Shown here: piece by piece, positions 16,348 to 21,554 of the stretch
How positions within the stretch are numbered: position 1 is the first letter of the stretch
Layout of the letters: each line of letters begins with the position of its first letter
Origin: CAYXXN01 sp964469055
Lineage (GTDB): Bacteria > Acidobacteriota > Thermoanaerobaculia > Multivoradales > JAHEKO01
Length of the DNA: 21,554 nucleotides
Assembly: GCA_964469055.1 (NCBI GenBank)
Contig: CAYXXN010000029.1
Location: forward strand, 1-21,554
Direction: 5' to 3'
Translations under genes and position numbers: made by a program
Notes under the pieces: generated by a model
What the model saw: only the letters and a program-made list of their open reading frames with translations
Database searches by the model: none
What the model was told of the DNA's origin: nothing

Positions 16348-16395
16348 TACCGCGGGCGCTGCCCACTGCGGACGCCGTCGAGGCGGTGTGGCGAG

Positions 16396-17568
16396 CTAAC
16401 CCGGTGCGTCGAACAGCCGGGCGATCTCGCCCATTCGAGCCTCGGCGTCGGCCTGGCCGATCTCGATCAGCCGCGCCAGGTAGCGGGGCTCGAACATCAG
16501 CAGGGAGAGGAAGTCGGGGCTCGCGGTCTCGCGGGTGCCGAGACCTCGGGTCAGGAAGCGGAAGCCCTTGGGCAGGCCGGCCTCGTAGGCGCCGGCCAGG
16601 CGTCCCAGGTCCTCGGAGGGACGCAGGACCAGGAGCTGGACGGGCCTGAGGCCGTCCGGGGGATCCCCCGGCCAGCGCTCGAGCAGTTGGTTGGTGCGCC
16701 TGAGCCGCAGCTCGTCCTGGTCCAGGGCGTCGAGGAAGACGGCGTTGAACAGCACGCCTAGGACCTGCGCCGGCGGCGGATAGCCGGTCACTACCGGCTG
16801 GCTCGCCTCCTCGAGGGTGCGGCGGTAACGCGTCGAGATGGCGAGGATCCGGTCGGCGCCGAGGTGGAGCGCCGGCGCCAGCGGCGTGAGCAGGCGGACC
16901 CCGCCGTCGCCGTACCAGGCGCCGTCTACCTTGTGGGCCGGGAAGAGGAGGGGCAGCGCCGACGAGGCCATCACGTGCTCGATGCCCAGGCGGGCCTGGA
17001 CGCCCAGCCGGTAGGGCCGCTGCCAGCCGCTGAAGTCGGCGCCTTGCACCCAGGTCACCGTCTGGCCGGTGCCGTAGTTGAGGGCGGTCAGGGCGACGGC
17101 GCGAAGGCGTCCGGCGGCGAGGTTGTGATCGATCCCCGCCAGCCCGCCGCCGGGTGAGCGCGGCAGGACCTCGCGCAACAGCTCGCGCAGCGGCGAGGTG
17201 TCGAGCAGCCCGCGCACCCGCGAGCGCAGCGGGCCGCCGCCGGAGATGAGTCGGCGGCACCAGCGCAGCGTGTTCCGCGCCAGGTTCCAGGGGTCGACGC
17301 GGAAGACCCGCCCCGGCTCGAGGCCGGCCCAGATCGCCGTCAGCTCCTCGGCGGCGCGCGGCAGCGGGCCCGTGTGCCGGGCGAGGAAGGCGGCGTTGAT
17401 GGCGCCGGCCGAGACGCCGGTGAGGATGGGGATCGCCGCCTCGGGAAATCGCCGCGCCAGGGCACGCAGGAAGCCCACCTGGTAGGCGGCGCGCGCGCCG
17501 CCGCCGGTGAGCGCGAGACCGAACGTGCCTTCGCGGGGCAAGCGGCGCAATTGTCGCAGAGTGACCAT
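16396..17568 (-). CDS. Patatin-like phospholipase
   Basis: A 390-residue acyl hydrolase of the patatin/RssA group. The oxyanion loop GGGARAAYQVG (22-32), nucleophile elbow GVSAG (Ser53) and the DGG catalytic aspartate (Asp221, in WYGDGGVRLLTPL) form the Ser-Asp dyad. Substrates in the family are membrane phospholipids or lysophospholipids. No signal peptide is seen, so it probably works at the inner face of the membrane. A GTG at 17577 would add three residues, but GGGAAG (17582-17577 on the - strand) lies 8 bases from the ATG at 17568 and would overlap that GTG, so the ATG is preferred. It is divergent from the MBL-fold gene. Confidence 0.92.
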   Translation of the reverse strand: MVTLRQLRRLPREGTFGLALTGGGARAAYQVGFLRALARRFPEAAIPILTGVSAGAINAAFLARHTGPLPRAAEELTAIWAGLEPGRVFRVDPWNLARNTLRWCRRLISGGGPLRSRVRGLLDTSPLRELLREVLPRSPGGGLAGIDHNLAAGRLRAVALTALNYGTGQTVTWVQGADFSGWQRPYRLGVQARLGIEHVMASSALPLLFPAHKVDGAWYGDGGVRLLTPLAPALHLGADRILAISTRYRRTLEEASQPVVTGYPPPAQVLGVLFNAVFLDALDQDELRLRRTNQLLERWPGDPPDGLRPVQLLVLRPSEDLGRLAGAYEAGLPKGFRFLTRGLGTRETASPDFLSLLMFEPRYLARLIEIGQADAEARMGEIARLFDAPG

Positions 17569-17590
17569 CCGATACACTTCCCGGCCACCC

Positions 17591-17608
17591 GCGCGGCGCG
17601 AGCCGCGC
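17591..17608 (+). other. GNRA-capped hairpin between divergent genes
   Basis: GCGCGGC, loop GCGA, GCCGCGC: a perfect 7-bp all-GC stem with a GNRA-type tetraloop, ending 13 bases before the ATG of the MBL-fold gene. It occupies a third of the 53-bp divergent gap. In RNA it would be very stable and would sit where a Shine-Dalgarno sequence is expected; none is visible there. Confidence 0.5.
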
Positions 17609-17621
17609 CCAAGAGCCTGCC

Positions 17622-18476
17622 ATGCGCCTCGGTCGTCTCGAGCTCGCGATCGTCTCCGACGGCGGTTTCCTTCTCGACGGCGGCGCGATGTTCGGCGTCG
17701 TGCCCAAGGTGCTGTGGGAGAAGAAGATGCCGGCCGATGCCGAGAACCGCATCGCGATGGCCAGCAACTGCCTGCTGGTGCGCGCCGGCGGCGAGACGGT
17801 GCTCGTCGACACGGGCCTCGGCGACAAGCAGGGCGCGCGCTTCACCGAGAACTACGGCTACGAGGTGGGAGCGCGGCGGCTCCCGGAGTCGCTCGCGGCG
17901 GTGGGGTTGGGCGTCGAGGACATCGATCACGTCCTGCTCTCGCATCTCCACTTCGACCACTGCGGGTGGAACACGCGCCGGCAGGGCGAGCGCGTGGTGC
18001 CGACCTTCCCCAGGGCCCGCTACTGGCTCTCGCGCGGCGAGGTCGAGCACGCCCGGCACCCCGACGAGCGCGACCGCGCCAGCTACTTCCCGGACAACTG
18101 GGAACCGCTCTTCGCGGCCGGCGTCGTGGAGCTGTTCGACGACGAGGCCGAACCGGTGCCCGGGGTGAAGGCGGCACGGGCGCCGGGCCACAACCGCGAC
18201 ATGTGCATCGTGCTGCTCGACGGCGGCGGGGGAGAGAAGGGCGTCTTCTGGGCCGACCTCGTGCCGACGACGGCCCACGTTCCCGTCGCCTGGGTGATGG
18301 CCTACGACCTCTATCCGCTGGAGACCGTGGCGAGCAAGCAGCGCTGGCTGCCGCTGGCGGCGCGCGAGGGGTGGCTGGGGGTCTTCGAGCATGACCCGGC
18401 GGTGCCGTGGGCGCGCATCGTCGAGGAGAAGCCGGGGCGCTTCACGGCGGCGCCGCTCGCCGCCGTGACCGCCTGA
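17622..18476 (+). CDS. MBL-fold metallo-hydrolase
   Basis: A 284-residue metallo-beta-lactamase-fold protein. The metal site is complete: HLHFDH (His108, His110, Asp112, His113), His180 in RAPGH, Asp202 in FWADLVP and His247 in FEHD, so a binuclear metal centre is expected. The CGWNTR that follows the motif, and the overall length, resemble the group that includes AHL lactonases and related esterases, but nothing here fixes the substrate. No signal peptide is present, suggesting a cytosolic enzyme. It lies 17 bases upstream of the E3 gene and may be cotranscribed with it. Confidence 0.92.
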   Translation: MRLGRLELAIVSDGGFLLDGGAMFGVVPKVLWEKKMPADAENRIAMASNCLLVRAGGETVLVDTGLGDKQGARFTENYGYEVGARRLPESLAAVGLGVEDIDHVLLSHLHFDHCGWNTRRQGERVVPTFPRARYWLSRGEVEHARHPDERDRASYFPDNWEPLFAAGVVELFDDEAEPVPGVKAARAPGHNRDMCIVLLDGGGGEKGVFWADLVPTTAHVPVAWVMAYDLYPLETVASKQRWLPLAAREGWLGVFEHDPAVPWARIVEEKPGRFTAAPLAAVTA

Positions 18477-18481
18477 GAGCG

Positions 18482-18488
18482 AAGGAGG
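18482..18488 (+). promoter_or_regulatory. Shine-Dalgarno sequence fixing the E3 start
   Basis: AAGGAGG lies 5 bases before GTG 18494. The frame is open upstream, but starting earlier would overlap the MBL-fold gene and add residues absent from the family. This decides for GTG 18494. Confidence 0.85.
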
Positions 18489-18493
18489 GGCGC

Positions 18494-19888
18494 GTGAGCG
18501 AGGAGAGGGACCTGATCATCATCGGCAGCGGCCCGGGCGGCTACGTCGCGGCCATCCGCGCCGGCCAGCTCGGCATGAAGGTGGCCCTGGTCGAGAAGGA
18601 CCCCCGTTTCGGCGGCACCTGCACGCTGCGCGGCTGCATCCCGACCAAGGCGCTGCTGCACACGGCCGAGCTCCTCGATGGGTCGCGCAAGGCGGCCGAC
18701 TTCGGCGTGCTGCTGGACAACCCGCGGCTCGACCTCGCCCGCGCCCAGGCCTACAAGGACGACGTCGTCAGCAAGAACAGCAAGGGCATCGAGTTCCTGC
18801 TCAAGAAGAACAAGGTGGAGACGATCCGCGGCCGCGCGCGGCTCGCCGACGCGCACGCCGTGGATGTCGAGCAGTCAGGCGAGCGCCACACCTACCGCGC
18901 CCAGCAGCTGCTCCTCGCCACCGGCTCGGTGCCGCGCGAGCTTCCCATCGCCAGGACCGACGGCGAGCGCATCGTCAATTCGGACCACATCCTCGAGCTT
19001 TCTCGGCTGCCGGAGTCACTGATCGTGCTGGGCGCCGGGGCCGTGGGCACCGAGTTCGCCTCGGTCTTCGCCTCGTTCGGCTCCAAGGTGACGCTCATCG
19101 AGCTGCTCCCTCGGGCTCTGCCGCTCGAAGACGAGGAGGTTTCGAAAGAGCTCGAGCGCGCTTTCCGCAAGCGCGGCATCGTGGTGCTCACCGGGGCCAA
19201 GCTGACCCACGCGGAACGGACGGCAGCCGGCGTACGAATGACGGTCGAGCGGGATGGGAAGATCGACGCGATCGAGGCCGCGATGCTACTCGTCGCCGTC
19301 GGCCGCGCGCCGGTCACCGCCGACCTCGGACTCGAGGAGGCGGGTGTGGCCCTGGAGAAGGGTTACGTCAAGGTCAGCGGCACCATGCAATCGACGGTGC
19401 CCCACGTCTACGCCATCGGGGACGTCGTGCCGACGCCGTGGCTGGCGCACGTCGCCTCGGCCGAGGGCATTCTCGCCGTCGAGCACATGGCGGGCCTCGC
19501 CGTGCGGCCCCTCGATTACGACCTCGTCCCCGGAGTCACCTACTGCGATCCCGAAGTGGCCAGCGTCGGCCTGACCGAGACCGAGGCCCGGCATCGAGGG
19601 CACGACGTGGCGACCGGCAAGTTCCCCTTCAGCGCCCTGGGCAAGGCGCGCATCCTCGGCAAGACCGAGGGGTTCGTCAAGGTGGTGCGGGAGAAGCGCT
19701 GGGACCAGGTGCTCGGCGTGCACGTCATCGGCGCCCACGCCACCGATCTCATCGCCGAGGCCTGCGTCGCCTTGCAGCTCGAGACGACCACCGAGGAGCT
19801 GTTCCGCACCATCCACGCGCACCCGACACTCTCCGAGGCGATGGCCGAGGCGGCGCGCGCCGCCCTCGGGCCCCCGATCCACGTCTAG
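18494..19888 (+). CDS. lpdA: Dihydrolipoyl dehydrogenase (E3)
   Basis: A 464-residue FAD flavoprotein that reoxidises dihydrolipoamide on E2 proteins with NAD+. The FAD dinucleotide motif is IIIGSGPGGYVAA (8-20). The redox disulfide is in GGTCTLRGCIPTK (Cys43 and Cys48, CX4C as in all lipoamide dehydrogenases). The NAD motif is IVLGAGAVGTEF, and the second FAD motif is VYAIGDVV. The C-terminal interface carries HAHPTLSE with active-site His443 and Glu448. The E2 gene follows after 31 bases, so E3 and E2 are likely cotranscribed. No E1 genes are in the window. Confidence 0.97.
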   Translation: MSEERDLIIIGSGPGGYVAAIRAGQLGMKVALVEKDPRFGGTCTLRGCIPTKALLHTAELLDGSRKAADFGVLLDNPRLDLARAQAYKDDVVSKNSKGIEFLLKKNKVETIRGRARLADAHAVDVEQSGERHTYRAQQLLLATGSVPRELPIARTDGERIVNSDHILELSRLPESLIVLGAGAVGTEFASVFASFGSKVTLIELLPRALPLEDEEVSKELERAFRKRGIVVLTGAKLTHAERTAAGVRMTVERDGKIDAIEAAMLLVAVGRAPVTADLGLEEAGVALEKGYVKVSGTMQSTVPHVYAIGDVVPTPWLAHVASAEGILAVEHMAGLAVRPLDYDLVPGVTYCDPEVASVGLTETEARHRGHDVATGKFPFSALGKARILGKTEGFVKVVREKRWDQVLGVHVIGAHATDLIAEACVALQLETTTEELFRTIHAHPTLSEAMAEAARAALGPPIHV

Positions 19889-19919
19889 TCAGAGAGAGCG
19901 CCGCCGCTAGGGAGAGACC

Positions 19920-21353
19920 ATGGCCACCGAAGTCATCATGCCGCAGATGGGCGAGTCGATCGCCGAGGGCACCATCACCCGTTGGCTGGTGAAGGTCGGC
20001 GACAAGGTGCAGCGCGATCAGCCCCTGTTCGAGATCTCGACCGACAAGGTCGACGCCGAGATCCCGAGCCCGGCCGAGGGCGTGCTGCTCGAGGTCCGCG
20101 CCCAGGAGGGCCAGACGGTGCCCGTGCACCAGGTGGTGGCGATCATCGGCGCTGGCGCGGAAGCTGCGGCCCCGGCGTCCGAACCAGCTCCGGCGCCGGC
20201 GGCAGCTCCGGCGCCGGCGGCAGCTCCGGCCGAGCCCGCGGCGACTCCGACCGCGCCCGCGGCGGCTCCCGCCCCGCCCGCTCCGACCCCGGCCGCCCCC
20301 GCCGTGGCACCGACACCCGCTGAGCCGGCCTCCGTGCCGGGCTCGGAGGAGGAGCGGATCCGCCGCTTCTCGAGCCCCGTGGTGCGCAAGATCGCCGAGG
20401 AGGAAGGGGTCGACATCACCCAGCTCACGGGCAGCGGCATCCACGGCCGGGTGACCAAGGACGACATCCTGCGCTACGTGGAGCAGCGCAAGGCGGCCGC
20501 CGCCTCTGGCGAGGCGGCCAAGGTGACGCCCGCTGAGGTGCCCGCCGCCACCGCCGTGGCCACTCGCGAGCACGTCGTGCAGGCGCCGGCGCGACGGGAG
20601 CCGGAGGGCTTCTACGTGCCGGCCTACGCCCCCGACGAGAACGTCGAGATCGTGCCGATGACCCGCATCCGGCAGATCACCGCCGCCCACATGCGCTTCT
20701 CCAAGGACAACGCGGCCCACGTCACGACCGTTTTCCACATGGACATGTCGCGGGTCCATCGCGCCCGCGAGCGGGCCAAGCGCGGCTTCGAGAAGGCCCA
20801 CGGCACCAAGCTCACTTACATGCCGTTCATCTTCAAGGCGACGGCCATCGCCTTGAAGGCCAACCCGAAGTTGAACGCCGCCATCGACGGCACCGACATC
20901 GTGTTCAAGCGGGACATCCACCTCGGCATGGCGGTGGCGCTCGACTGGGGCCTCATCGTGCCGGTGATCAAGAACGCCGATCAGCTGAACCTGATCGGCC
21001 TCGCCAAGGCCGCCAACGATCTCGCCGACCGGGCGCGCACCAAGAAGCTCTCCCCGGACGAGGTCAAGGGCGGCACCTTCACGATCACCAACCCCGGCGT
21101 CTTCGGCAGCCTCTTCGGCACCCCGATCATCAACCAGCCGCAGGTGGGGATCCTGGGCGTCGGCACGATCGAGAAGCGGGTCGTCGTCGAGACCGACGAG
21201 ACCGGCAACGACCGCATCGTCATCAAACCGATGGCCTACCTCGCCATCACCTACGACCACCGCCTCGTGGACGGCGCCGACGCCGACCGCTTCATGAACC
21301 ACGTCAAGCGCACGCTCCTGGAAGAGCCCTGGGGCGAGCTCGAGGCGTTCTAG
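19920..21353 (+). CDS. 2-oxoacid dehydrogenase complex E2 (dihydrolipoamide acyltransferase)
   Basis: A 477-residue E2 core subunit. One lipoyl domain (1-78) carries the lipoylated Lys43 in STDKVDAEIPSP. An Ala/Pro-rich swinging linker (about 80-140) is followed by the peripheral-subunit-binding domain (about 148-188; SSPVVRKIAEEEGVDI, GSGIHGRVTKDDIL) and the acyltransferase domain (about 240-477), with catalytic His447 and Asp451 in DHRLVDG. A single lipoyl domain and TDKVDAEIPSP fit 2-oxoglutarate or branched-chain type E2s, but pyruvate cannot be excluded, so no sucB or bkdB symbol is given. The weak AGGGAGA before the ATG is the ribosome-binding site. The stop TAG overlaps the stop of the convergent gene. 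Confidence 0.95.
   Translation: MATEVIMPQMGESIAEGTITRWLVKVGDKVQRDQPLFEISTDKVDAEIPSPAEGVLLEVRAQEGQTVPVHQVVAIIGAGAEAAAPASEPAPAPAAAPAPAAAPAEPAATPTAPAAAPAPPAPTPAAPAVAPTPAEPASVPGSEEERIRRFSSPVVRKIAEEEGVDITQLTGSGIHGRVTKDDILRYVEQRKAAAASGEAAKVTPAEVPAATAVATREHVVQAPARREPEGFYVPAYAPDENVEIVPMTRIRQITAAHMRFSKDNAAHVTTVFHMDMSRVHRARERAKRGFEKAHGTKLTYMPFIFKATAIALKANPKLNAAIDGTDIVFKRDIHLGMAVALDWGLIVPVIKNADQLNLIGLAKAANDLADRARTKKLSPDEVKGGTFTITNPGVFGSLFGTPIINQPQVGILGVGTIEKRVVVETDETGNDRIVIKPMAYLAITYDHRLVDGADADRFMNHVKRTLLEEPWGELEAF
20185..20230 (+). repeat. 18-bp tandem repeat in the E2 linker
   Basis: CAGCTCCGGCGCCGGCGG is repeated exactly at 20185-20202 and 20203-20220, followed by 10 bases of a third copy. It encodes Ala/Pro hexapeptides of the flexible linker. 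Such linkers expand and contract by slippage; length probably varies between strains. Confidence 0.85.
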
Positions 21354-21553
21354 CCCAGCTCGAGCAACCAGATGTCGCCGCCCTGGGGCGCCACCCGGTC
21401 GAACACGACCTGGCTTCCATCCGGCGACCACACTGGGTAATCGATCCGCACCGCGGGGTCCGCGAACTCGAAGACCGGACGGGGCGGGGAGCCGTCGAGT
21501 GGGAAGACGCGCAGGATCTTGTGGCCGGCGACGTCGAGGACGAGGGTGCGGTC
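21350..21553 (-). CDS. C-terminal end of a PD40/TolB-like beta-propeller protein, 5' part missing
   Basis: On the - strand the frame is open from the window edge to a TAG at 21352-21350, giving the last 67 residues of a protein whose start lies outside. DYPVWSPDGSQVVFDR and GGDIWLLELG form a textbook PD40 (WD40-like, TolB) blade: W-S-P-D-G followed by a strand and the D-I-W-x-L strand. In Acidobacteriota such propellers occur at the C-terminus of protein kinases, S9 peptidases and TolB-like proteins; which of these it is cannot be told. Its stop shares CTAG with the stop of the E2 gene. Confidence 0.85.
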   Translation of the reverse strand, partial: DRTLVLDVAGHKILRVFPLDGSPPRPVFEFADPAVRIDYPVWSPDGSQVVFDRVAPQGGDIWLLELG

Positions 21554-21554
21554 C

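Noticed and set aside
16218..16649. Small + strand open frames in the AT-richer gap
   Set aside because: They run into the antisense of the patatin gene, have no ribosome-binding site and resemble nothing I recognise.
19749..21431. A 560-residue open frame on the - strand opposite E2
   Set aside because: Antisense shadow; its Gly/Arg tracts mirror the Ala/Pro linker of E2.

Overview
The window is very GC-rich (about 70% by eye), densely coded, and rich in GTG starts. It most resembles a chromosome segment from Acidobacteriota, perhaps near Thermoanaerobaculia or Holophagae. Three things suggest this: a secreted protein joining a GWxTD domain to a VWFA domain of the acidobacterial type, two lipoprotein sulfatase-like proteins ending in a 'LGY' tail, and a PD40-type beta-propeller fragment at the right edge. 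The assignment is inference; there is no rRNA gene or other decisive marker. I see no phage, transposon, CRISPR array, tRNA or rRNA.

Left part, all on the + strand (1-10627): the C-terminal two thirds of a YyaL/SPATA20-like protein that ends in a DsbD-alpha-like domain; then a membrane/envelope run of NfeD-type ClpP-class protease, slipin, SPOR-domain protein, apolipoprotein N-acyltransferase (lnt) and a lipoprotein sulfatase-like enzyme; then prfB with a classic programmed +1 frameshift, a glycosyltransferase with a C-terminal beta-rich extension, and a NudL-like Nudix hydrolase. Two junctions are 4-base GTGA overlaps (SPOR to lnt, glycosyltransferase to Nudix), which suggests translational coupling.

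Middle part (10628-17568): a convergent gap holds a striking 11-bp-periodic GGTNACC array that is also a long imperfect hairpin. It is followed by the GWxTD/VWFA protein (- strand) and, divergently, class I fructose-bisphosphate aldolase (fbaB, + strand), whose start is preceded by three tandem 14-bp units that each carry a Shine-Dalgarno-like GAGGAG. A second lipoprotein sulfatase and a patatin-like phospholipase lie on the - strand, separated by a 181-bp AT-richer gap with a 14-bp operator-like palindrome.

Right part (17622-21554): a metallo-beta-lactamase-fold hydrolase, dihydrolipoyl dehydrogenase (E3) and a 2-oxoacid dehydrogenase E2 on the + strand. The E2 stop codon overlaps the stop of a convergent beta-propeller gene cut by the window edge. 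The protein-coding content is mostly recognisable housekeeping and envelope biology. The less explained signals are the GGTNACC array, the triple Shine-Dalgarno repeat, and a short repeat embedded in frame in the first gene. I found no convincing evidence of a new multi-gene system.
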